Below, piece by piece: positions 28,404 to 38,762 of a stretch of 64,000 nt of DNA. Under the pieces are notes generated by a model. It did not search any database. It worked only from the letters and a program-made list of their open reading frames with translations, and had not been told where the DNA came from. A program made the translations under genes and the position numbers. The stretch's first letter is position 1, and every line of letters begins with the position of its first letter. Source of the DNA: Dipetalonema caudispina. Lineage: Eukaryota > Nematoda > Chromadorea > Rhabditida > Onchocercidae. The stretch covers positions 682,001 to 746,000 of the forward strand of contig JABVXV010000007.1 in assembly GCA_013365325.1 (NCBI GenBank), in the 5' to 3' direction.

Positions 28404-31400
28404 CTACATATCATCATCATCGTCATCATTTCTTCGCTGCACCGGTTTTTCGAGCTTAATCAAATCATCAATACGAAGAATTGTTATGGCAGCTTCGGTC
28501 GCAAACTTTAAGCTCTTAACTTTACTCATCAGTGGTTCAAGAATGCCAGCTTCCTTGTTATCACGGATTTCGCCGTTTTCCAAATCCAGACCAGCCCTGA
28601 AAGAAAGTGGATTGGGTCAATAATGAAATAAGCTCTCTATGTCTTTCTCCCATTACTTTATTTCATTCCATATCCTTAGAAAGCACGCATGAAACCTATA
28701 CTGAGTCTAATCAGTATTTGGTTTAGCTAGGTTTAAGCAAAAATTTGTCGTATGATTTTCATAAAATTCATAAATACCATTTCAAATGAGCAAGTTCTTT
28801 CACTTGCTGTGCTTTGTTGTGGAATGCTCGCAACTTAGCGACCAATTCCGTTGAATCTTTGGCAGCATTCGAGGCGAGCACTTTTGGTATAACGAGCAAT
28901 GAATTAGCAAATTCAGCTACAGCAAGCTGTTCACGACTTGACTGCAGAAAAAAAAAAAAAATGATATTTCATATTAAAATTATTTCCATAACATTAGAGT
29001 CCTAGAAAATATTTAAAATGGAATTTATCAGAAAGTTGAGTATATGTTGCATGCATTTATGTACAGGTCCAAAATCAAAGCAACAATTCCAAATTCAGGT
29101 TTATAAAAAGCTGCCAAAATTATACTAATTAAAAGAATCGCAACTCACCAAAGTTGTGGCAAATGCTTCAAGATAAACATTCAACGACGCTTCTACCGCT
29201 CCACCACCAGTAACCAATTTTTTGCTCTCGAGTACTCGCTGGACAACACAAAGAGCATCGTGAAGTGAACGCTCCATTTCGTCAAGCATCACATCATTCG
29301 GTCCACTAAATACAAAAGCAGTTAAGAAAACAGCAGTGGAAGCATCAGAATGATCTGATTCATGGCAAAGCGGGAATCCGCCTTCATTTCCTTCTCTTTT
29401 AGTCAAACTTATGTTTATGTAAGGGAATTGTTAAGCAAAAAATCAACTAAGGTAAGCTTAAATGACTTCAACTGTACCAAGAAAAAGCTCACAGAACAGA
29501 AAATTAAATTTGATCAGAGACTAAGATACTACGAAAAAGGATGTTTCACCGAAGAATAATCGAGGACGAAGTTCGCGCCTTTGGTCCTTTGATGAGGATA
29601 AGTTCATCGTCCGAGATTCTTTCCTGAACTACTTCATCAGCTATACCGAGTTGGGATGTTTCAAATGCTTCTGCTCCTTCCAGGTTTGCCAAAGATGACA
29701 TTAACGTGGCTGAAACAGGATTTTTTCCTAAATTAAAAAAAAAAAAATGTTTCTTAAAAAACTCAAAGATACTTGAGTTGTCCCTATCTAATGTACTCAG
29801 CGTTTTATAACCCATAAAACCTTCAAGGCAATTCAGTGGCTCTCTCTGTTGGAGTAGTGACCCTTCCAGATTTTCAAATGCCCTTTAAACATTTTGTATG
29901 TTGCCAAAGATGCCTGAAGCAGATGAGATCTAGAATCAGCGACATTTCCTGTTCCATATTTCCTGATTCATATGCCTCATACCTCTTCATTAATTTACTA
30001 TGACAGCAAAACTTCAACTGTCACTGTCATATCAACCAAAAGAAAAAAAAATTCAAAGGCACTGCCGCATATTTTTATCAAATTACCTCCAGTTGCTTTA
30101 GCAATTCGTTTCAAATCAATCTTTTTGCATCGTCGAACTGCCATTGCACCTGCTTCCACAAACTGCTTTAAGCAGAGATCATCAATTCCACCCGTCGTCA
30201 ATACTACATTGGCTCCAGCTTTCAAAATTTTTTCAATTCTTCGTTTCGTTATTTCGTATTCTCTGCAATCAAGCATTTCAGGAAAACATCACAAAAATGT
30301 TACCAATCTCATAGTCAGGGAAGCAGATAGTGCATACTTCCTTTTGAATGTGGAATCCACGACTTCAACAAGTTGAAAGAATGAAAAAGCTCATAGAATG
30401 TAAAAATGACGTATGAAAATGTACGATGAAGATAATACTTTAATAAATAAATAAAATGAGAACTTACTCACGACGAAATGCTTCAAGCTTTACTGGGTCT
30501 TCAACTATTACCGATATTCCGAGATGCATTTTGACCTTCTGAAGCGAGAAGTCCAAACATGCAATCTTTGCATTATGAATAATGCGTGGCATAGCTAAAA
30601 CATAATCAAGTAGTCTGAGTGACGGGAGAACAATATTAATGTTTGTTATTCATTCCTCTATGAATACTGTTTCTCACGACAGAATTTATTGATGTCTGAG
30701 CAAAAGCATGACCACCGTTTCAAAATCTCCAGAAAACCCACCAAAACAGAATGACGGTGAGAAATGGAAATAGGAAGCATATGATGTGGAAAACAATTCA
30801 GGCGCTTTTGCCCAAATCGTGCACATAAGCTAAACATGATAACCAACCGCATAGAGGGGATGTGATAGGGAGGAAAAGAAGTAGCGTATGACTAAGATTG
30901 TAAAATCTCAACATAAAAATTACCTTGACTAGCAACAGTACAATTCAACGCATAGCCCTTAATCAGAAAACTTTCACGCACTGATTTTCCATGTGCTTTT
31001 AACACGTTGACAGCCTTGATTGGGTATGTAACCTTACCCTGGACATCAGTTACCTTAACTAGTTCTGCCGCTTCAACGACCATATCAGCAAAAAAGTCAG
31101 CATCTCTGCAAAAAACGAAGCATCCGAAACAAATTATCACAGAGAAGGATTAAAGGAATACATATAAACAGCTTCAGATTGATAATTATTGAAACACAAT
31201 TTCCAAAAAAAGTTGTGCTTTAAGGCACTCATTCAAATGATAGATTCCTATTCGAAGGGAACAGGGAAAATTGAGATATGGAAGAAAACATGAAGCGGTT
31301 TGGTGATCATAGTCTAAACCTTAAAATCCCATCAACGTCATATGCTAAAAACACTGAGTATTGAAAAAAGGAATGAAGATCTGAACCTCAACTAATCCTA

Positions 31401-32887
31401 TAATATGCAGAATTGAACCAAACTGTCCAACCTCATATCCCTGAACAGTATGAAATTACAAAAAAAAAAAAAGAAAAAAACATACGGCCCAATGACTTTT
31501 GAAGACATCGCTGTCTTTGCAGCTTCAGTAACTGAATGTCGACCCAACTCCTGAGATCCAAATGACAAATTGTCCTGCAGAAAAAATTTAAAAGCATAGG
31601 ATATTATCACTGACTAACTAACCCGAACCACTACATGTTTTTGCTTATTCATCAAATTTCCACAGATTAGACATGAAATTCTTCTATATGCCACTAATTA
31701 CACTAATCCTGGAATGCAAAACCTTTGTTGCTCTGTAATAGAGAAAGGACGGTGCTAAATTACTAACAGCTGATGAAAATACAAAGTGGTACCAATTTCC
31801 CGAATATATACAACTACTTTCAATCTTTGAACTCAATGTATAGATAGACATGTGAATAACGCCATAAAATGAGCAGATAAACACCAGCGAATTTTAAGAT
31901 ATCACTAGAATACCTACCTGCATGTAACGCACAGACTCTTTGCAAGCCAACCGATAACCGTTGATCACAGTTGTGGGATGAACTTGCTGTTTAACTAATT
32001 CATCAGCAGACTTAAGTAACTCGGCTGCCACAATAACTACCGACGTTGTTCCATCACCAACCTTAACACAAATTTATTTGAAATTATCGCAAAGAAGCAA
32101 TTTCTGGATGCATACAAATCTGGATATAATTTACAAGAAAAGAAAAAAAAAAAAAAAAAAAACAATAATGTGCGATCGGATACCTCTTCATCTTGTAACT
32201 GAGCCAATTCAACAAGAACCTTCGCGGCCGGATGTTCAACTTCTATTTGTTTAAGAATTGTCGCACCATCATTTGTCACTATTGCATCCTAAAATCAGAC
32301 ACATGATGTTTTCCGAAAACTCTACTGTAGACAGAACTGCATGAATTCCTAAAATGCGATTTTTGATCTAACCTTCAGGACCATCCCTTACAAGCCTAAA
32401 TGCCGCAGAAAAGTACTGTAAGTACATGAAAAATGCTCAGTGCTACACAAACACTGGTATTGCAAAAGGATGTATTCTTATAACAAAAAACGAAAGATTC
32501 TTAATATGTTTATATTATCAGATCCTATGTTTTGTGGATATATTTGTATGTGTATAACTTACTCCGACATCGTCCACAAGCATTTTATCGAGTCCAACCG
32601 GTCCAAGTGAAGATTTAACAATGTTAGCTATCGCTGATGCTGCCATAACTGAAATTGCGACAGTAAGCTTAGAATGAATTTTTATCAAATCTGCCTGTCC
32701 CAAAAGATTATACTGCACACATAGCAATGTATAAAGAGGTTGGTATTCCAATTAAATATGCATAGATATAGTAATATAAGCAAATAGACTGTTATCAAAG
32801 TAAAATGATACCATTTTGTGTTCGGACAGATTGACCCGAAGTACGTTTGCCCGTAACAGCAAGGAGTCTTTCACCACCAGATGCCAT
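28404..32887 (-). CDS. cct-1: Chaperonin CCT subunit 1 (TCP-1 alpha)
   Basis: One of eight subunits of the cytosolic ring chaperonin that folds actin, tubulin and others. Twelve exons (descending): 32887-32812, 32648-32563, 32288-32184, 32061-31918, 31574-31486, 31105-30924, 30594-30468, 30262-30087, 29727-29550, 29305-29149, 28941-28778, 28596-28404; all in phase, 558 residues. Alpha-subunit identity is clear from [46 protein letters not shown] and [11 protein letters not shown]-site motifs: NDGATIL and GDGTT in the equatorial domain, GGGAVEA near the C-terminal part. The protein ends in an aspartate run (NDDDDDDM), a longer acidic tail than in many relatives. It is divergent from the transporter gene at 33248 and convergent with HSP70. 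Confidence 0.97.
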
Positions 32888-33247
32888 ATTTCCTGAACAA
32901 ATAATCATAACTATACTATCTAAATAATGGATATTAACATGAAAGATCCCTTTCCTGTATCTTTGCAACTATCCCGCATATAAATTACCCTCACCCGCCG
33001 CACGATATCTATCTCTCTATACCCATTTGACTCATATATTCTACGGCACTCGGATCCAAGCAAGGACTCGCTATGAAAAATCTCTTCTCCATGTGAATGA
33101 ACTGTTCAGGGTCAGGTTTGTTGAAGTGTTCTTTTAGTCCATACATTCTTCAAATCGTCAAGAATTTTGAGATGTGACACGATGACGTCATTGTTATTCC
33201 GTATGATACCGAAACGCGACGGATTCTTGTACCACAAGTGGGATTCA
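32888..33247. promoter_or_regulatory. Divergent promoter region between cct-1 and the PQ-loop gene
   Basis: The start codons of the two divergent genes are only about 360 bp apart, so both promoters must lie here unless leaders are trans-spliced. No TATA box is obvious. Two further in-frame ATGs of the + strand gene (33182 and 33203) fall inside. Confidence 0.5.
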
Positions 33248-35918
33248 ATGGTACTTAATGATAGCGAATTCCATAAGTTGCCGAATTGTACGGATGGAAT
33301 CGGATGGGTTTTGAATGTAATGCTTTTCTTGTATTTATTTGAATTTCATTATAATCGCTTATGAATTGCTCGACTCATTTTTTGTCGAAAATTTCTAGAC
33401 AAAGGTCGGACTATCAAGTCCGATTCAGTTCGCGTCAATATCTGAAAAGGTTAGTTCCCGGAATGATATGTGCAAAGTGATTCGTGTATTTCGAACGTGA
33501 AAGTTTAAATTGCACATTAGACGCATTTACTAAGTCTTATTGCAGATATGAAATAAAGGACAGAGGAAATTGTGATGTTTACTTGCGTTCACATAGAATT
33601 CAGCATGTATTTCAGGTTTTCGGGGATTGTGTCGACACGAACTTAAAATTAATTGGCTTTATCATTGGATTTATATCACTATTCCTGTGGCTTCTACCAT
33701 TAATTCCGCAGCTTCTGCATAATTATCGTACTAAGCGATGTGATGGTCTTTCCATTTATTTTATACTTTTTTGGTATGTTCTGCAAACCAGAATACATTA
33801 TTTATTGAGGAAGAAAATTTAATATTTTGATTGGCTTTGCTTTCGACTGTAAGAGTTAATTAAAAGTTCTAGTAGTTAGGTATGAATGGTTATTTGCTAC
33901 AAAACAACTTTTCCACTGGTTTGCATTGTACTTTGGATGTAATGCTTTTATCAGTGTCATTTGTTTATTGCAAAAATTGTTGCTAAATAAGATAGCATGA
34001 GAAGTTCAGACTAACATCTTCTGGACAGGTATTTGGATCATTTGATTTCGTTTTTTAATTTTGAGGATTGTTGGTGATTCGTGCAATACGGCTGGAGCAG
34101 TACTTACAAATCAACAACCTCTTCAAAAAATTATTGGTGTTTACTACATAATGCAGGTATGCAACTCCAAAGATTATAAGGTGTTATACCTAGTCTTGAG
34201 AAAGCATCCCTTTTTCCAAAAACAATTTTAGTTTCATGAATATTTTCAGGATGTAGTCGTTCTAACTCAGTATTTTTATTATAGTCGCATCTATCCTCAT
34301 CGACTGCGAGGTATCTCTTCAAATTAAGTTTTGAATTTTTGATTTTTTATTGTTTTACATGTATTTCAGTGGTTAGGAAATACTGTGGAAAAAAGTTGTA
34401 ATTGCCTTTAGAATTCTTGGGAAACAATTAATTTCAGTAAGACCAGTGCTTTATTGGTAATGCAGTTTTCATCAGTTACGGTTAGATCGCCTTCATTAAT
34501 TTGGTTGAGTGAAAGCTTTGAGCTTTCTTTTGCTTTATGTCTCGTTCTCATTGATGTTAGTCTATTTCATATGAACTGATTATTAGTTTCGGCACGAAGT
34601 AATCCAATAACAAGTCCAACAGCAATCGTACCTGGAATTTTTGTTGGATTATTCATGGGTGGAACATTGCTTTCAAGTGGTCGTATATCGAATAAATTTG
34701 ATTACCAAGCCTATGAAATGCCACTCGGGAAAAGAAAGTTACTTTCTGTTGAAGCACTCGGTGGACCACCATTTTTCTACGGTTACTACGATTTGGTTGG
34801 CATTATTTCATATGCTATATCTTTTATATTTTAAGAAATTCGAAATTAAAAAAAAAAAGAAAAGAAACTAAACTTTATATGTTTCCTTGTTAGCGGAGAA
34901 GAAAAGATTATTCAGTCGCATACAAGAAATTGCTTTGTTTTTTTAGCTTGGCTATATAATTGGTTCTGTAGCTGCAACTTGCTACTTTGCCGGTCGAATT
35001 CCACAACTGTTGAAGAATTATTACCGTCAATCTTGTGAAGGTATTATATCATAGAAACAAATTAATTTATCTTCCTTGCATGCAAGCTCAAATTGAAACA
35101 GCTAAAAGATGCGTATTTTTGCAGAAGGGGATGAACTATAGTGGTATTCTGAATGAAAAATTGATTGAACAGAATTTTCAACGAATAGTGATATTATTTT
35201 CTGGTGTTATTCTGTTGTATATTCTAAAGTGACGAAAAGTTACATATCTACACAACACTGAATAGTAATTTAATAGAGAATATAGAAAAATTGAACTTCT
35301 ATTAATCATATAAAAATTAGTTACGACTTTCATGCATAAAAATTTATCTCGAAATAGAAATTTGTGATACTGTTTTTTGCAGGTCTCTCTCTGATTATGT
35401 TCTACATAATTATAGCAGCAAATGCTACATATGGATTATCTGTAAGTTTTCAGCTTTAAAATTGTTATTGTTAAATTTGAAACACTAAATAATTGGAAGC
35501 AAAAATTCTGTCATGAAAGCTGAAAACTCATGTAGAATAATATCCGAGAAATTAAACGAAGAAGTTCATTTTGCTATGAATGTCAAAGGGCGGCTCTTGC
35601 ACAGATCTTGTACTTATTGATGTTTCACGTTTATATGTCACAAGTATAACTTTCTTTTAAAAGCAGGAAGAAGGGATTGAAGAATGCAGTGTTTTATCTC
35701 TTGATCTTTTATGTTTATTTTTGAATTTTCATAAATTTTAGGTTTTATTGGAAGCAACTAATTGGCATTATATTTTGCGTCATTTGCCGTGGTTGGCAGG
35801 TAGTTTAGGTTGTTGTATAATCGACGTTGTTATGGTTCTACAGTATTTCTATTATGATCGGTTGAGTCATCAGAAAGATGCAATGGAGCGTGAGGCATTA
35901 CTGGAAGATGCAGAATGA
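33248..35918 (+). CDS. laat-1: Lysosomal cationic amino acid transporter, PQ-loop family (LAAT-1/PQLC2 type)
   Basis: Membrane protein that exports lysine and arginine from lysosomes in relatives. Eight exons: 33248-33316, 33616-33773, 34066-34156, 34250-34310, 34587-34795, 34947-35040, 35383-35441, 35742-35918; all in phase, 305 residues. Both PQ-loop repeats are present: LPLIPQLLHNYRTKRCDGLS in the first and FAGRIPQLLKNYYRQSCEGLS in the second, each next to hydrophobic helices; about seven helices in all. The N-terminal PNCTDG carries a likely glycosylation site, as in family members. The C-terminus ends EREALLEDAE; its ALLED segment resembles a dileucine lysosomal sorting signal. I chose the ATG at 33248 because it leaves 13 residues before the conserved Cys, as in the human protein; 33182 and 33203 are in-frame alternatives. 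Confidence 0.92.
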
Positions 35919-36679
35919 TGTTTTTATATTAGTCTTATGTGCATATATCCCTGTGATCCATTCTTAGATTACGGATGGGTACTTTTTCATAGATTATTGA
36001 TTTTTGAGAAAATTTCTAGAAAAATTACAAAAATTACAACAATAAAATAGTGAAAAATTTCCTTTCCACAGAATTTATTCACGACAGGAAAAATTACTTT
36101 GTTTTAGTTTTCATTTTTGCTATTGTTATATTTTGAGGCTGGCATCTTGTGAAAGCCATAAGAGGTATCTAACTAAGTGCTAACCTCAGCACTTATCTTC
36201 ATTTCGTCCCTTTTTTTACTTTTCCTTTTTCTGAGCTTGGTCTTGTAATTATCGGTTAATCATTTTCCTTGTCATGCATTGCAGTCTGCATTTTCCGAAT
36301 AGACTATTCTCGTTCACTGCTTCTGTATACAACGGACAAAGTCTGCTGAGTCTTGTGCTTTATTTCTCAGTGACTTAAGGTATTATTACAAATAATTAGG
36401 TAAGCTTCGACTTACTTTAAATAAATTCGTGGACTCTGTTTCAATCGTGTTCTTTCTATTTTACCTTATGTTCTACAATGCTTTATCGCATTTATGTGGT
36501 TTTTCCCTTTGATTTACTATTATTGGAAAGCTGGAGATAATAAGGGATCAGAAGATGTTTAAACAATGATGTCATTACAGGCTTAAGGTAATACTTAGAA
36601 GCGATCATGCCAACTATCTACAGATCAAAACAACACATATAAAAAACTGACAAAACATACCATTATTACAAAACCAGCA
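35919..36679. other. Intergenic, upstream of the viral remnant
   Basis: No gene seen. It contains an 8-bp perfect hairpin (stem TAAGTGCT/AGCACTTA, 36174-36195) and, at 36588-36596, the reverse complement of AAGTATTAC, a nonanucleotide found at replication origins of some circoviruses. Where viral sequence begins is not clear. Confidence 0.5.
36588..36596 (-). other. Possible remnant of a CRESS-virus origin nonanucleotide
   Basis: AAGTATTAC on the minus strand, 83 bp before the Rep-like start codon. In circoviruses such a nonamer sits in the loop of the origin hairpin next to rep. Here only a 4-bp flanking pair (GCTT/AAGC) can be drawn, so the stem is weak or lost. In AT-rich DNA one chance copy per window is expected; only the position makes it notable. 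Confidence 0.25.
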
Positions 36680-37531
36680 ATGAACGGCAGAGCAAAATCA
36701 TGGACCGTAACTATATTCAACACGGAAAACTTCACAACCAATTTGCTGAACAACATAGGCAATGGAATAGAATATGGAATAGTTGGAAAAGAAATGTGTC
36801 CTACAACCAACCGCCTCCACTACCAATGCTACTTCAAATACAATTCATCCGTCCGATTTTCAACTTTACAAGCAAAATTACCACAGGGATCGCACATAGA
36901 AAAGGCCAAAGGAGCTCCATATCAAAACTACCAATATTGTAGCAAAGAAACGATATTAGAAGAAATTGGACAACGACCAACTCCACCAAACAGAAAAAGA
37001 AAATCAACAGAAATACAATCCGACTTACTAAAAAAATACTGCAGTAACGAAATTAATTTGGAAGAAATGATAGAAGAAGACAATCTATTCGTCATGAAAT
37101 ATTTCCCCCGAATACAACAAATCAAATCCTATTTAACACCTGACAGAAAAGACATTACTGAACTATACTGAACTATCATTATAACTGGAGATCCCGGTGT
37201 CGGCAAAACATTCTTCGCAACCAAATTAAGCAAATCTTATTATATAAAAACTGCAAACACAGAAAAATGGTGGGATGGATATCACAACCAAGAAATTGTC
37301 ATACTGGACGACTTCTACGGATAGCTATCGCCTGCCGAACTATTCAATCTCGCTGATTCAAAACCACATTTAATTCAAATAAAAGGCGGTTTCGTCAAAT
37401 TCACCAGCAAAGCAATTATAATCACCAGTAATAAAATACCAGAAAACTGGTGGAAAAAGCAAACCATAGAAAAATATGATATGCGAGCCTTCGACAGGCG
37501 AGTCACATTAACATGCCAAATTCTGCAGTAG
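36680..37531 (+). pseudogene. Endogenous circovirus-like Rep gene (broken)
   Basis: An intronless 284-codon frame resembling the replication-initiator protein of CRESS-DNA viruses, closest in pattern to circovirus/cyclovirus Rep (usually about 280-310 residues). The rolling-circle endonuclease half shows motif I (WTVTIFN, residues 8-14), motif II (LHYQ, 46-49) and motif III with the tyrosine (YCSK, 86-89), preceded by HIEKAKG as in circoviruses. The superfamily 3 helicase half shows Walker A (GDPGVGKT, 170-177), Walker B (IVILDD, 206-211) and motif C (IIITSNK, 246-252). Two in-frame stop codons interrupt it, TGA at 37169-37171 and TAG at 37322-37324; there is no frameshift. Motif II lacks the second histidine expected in active enzymes. 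The coding strand is strikingly A-rich and T-poor, unlike the neighbouring genes. No capsid gene is seen on either strand. I infer an old germline integration; contamination or an assembly chimera is possible but less likely given the stops. Confidence 0.9.
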
Positions 37532-38762
37532 TTTCTGTTGCCCATGGTACGGATTGTGGTCGTAGTGGAGGGAAGTTACAGGTTTCTGCCACTTTGTATT
37601 GGTTGCGGCAACCGGATATAATTAGTTAATTTTTTTGCTTGTTGTACTAATGATTTTATTAATAAAGTTTTTATTAAAAAATGTTTGTTACAATATAATG
37701 AAGAAATAGAGATGTGTATGTTAATAAAAGTGAAGAAAAGTAAAGTAAAAATATGGCACTACACATCGCGGCCTGGGCCATGTACAGACGTAGGTGTCTG
37801 ATATCTAAGCGCATAAAATTTTGAAGTGTTTTCTAAATGTATCGGAGTGTGACGAGTTTGTGGTTGAATACAGAAAGTCAAAATACGATTAATTTGATTA
37901 TATTACGGATTGTGGCTGTCGTTGATACTGATGAACAGTAGTAAGAAGATTCGGGAAGCGATGAGAAATGCATGGACTGACTCATTCTCTATTACAGTTT
38001 CGTTTATTGATGATAAATATTCCCGTGATGTTATTGTAAAAGTCAAGTGGAAGATCGGTTGTTCAGTGAACTACTGAGCGATTAAGTAACTACCATAAGA
38101 GGAGAATAAATATTCCTACTTATTTTATATGCGATATCTTTAGTCACTTTATTTTTTGTATTTCTTTTTTTTTATTTTTGCGATATTTTTCCAGCATTGC
38201 AGAGATACAATACGAGATAGAGGAAATATTGCGGTATGAGAGTATGAATACCAGTAATAAGCCCTTCAAATCTCTATATTATAAATCTTTCCATCTTTAT
38301 CCTTGATTTGAACTTGCTAAAGGTAGTTGAATACCATAGACAATGGAATATCTAATAGGTGGGAGGATGTTGTTGCATAGTGGGCACATTTGATGGTACA
38401 AGGTGTTAGCTGGAGTGGGTATACTTCGATGTTGATGTAGTAGGTTGACATTATAGTGAGTGCATGGTAGATTGATTAAGGCGAAGGAGGGAAGTGCATA
38501 TTCAATGAGAGTAGTATCAGAGATGTTGGATTAAATTGTAGAATGAAAGATGGGGGAAGGTGAGAGTGGTGAGCTAATGAACTTCAGACTTATTTGGATT
38601 TCTTCTCTGCTTTTCATTCCACTTTTATGTTTATTGGAGTGAAATGAGGTTGGGAATTAGGAAAAAGAGTTAAGCTTTAGACAATTTCCTATTTTAAGCA
38701 CTCATTTGTTTCAGTTTCATTGAGCTGCTATCCATTGCTTAATTTGTATTCTCCTTTGAAAT
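37532..38762. other. Intergenic, downstream of the viral remnant
   Basis: No capsid-like gene. The 12-mer TACGGATTGTGG occurs at 37548-37559 and again at 37904-37915. A 48-codon open frame (37931-38077, +) reads MNSSKKIREAMRNAW and onward; it is too short to judge. The rest is T-rich sequence leading to NOP56. Confidence 0.45.

Noticed and set aside
36174..36195. 8-bp perfect hairpin as a viral origin stem-loop
   Set aside because: The loop (AACCTC) is not an origin nonamer and it lies 500 bp from the Rep start; perfect 8-bp hairpins are not rare in 64 kb.
37532..38762. Capsid gene of the integrated virus
   Set aside because: No arginine-rich N-terminus or long frame on either strand next to the Rep remnant.
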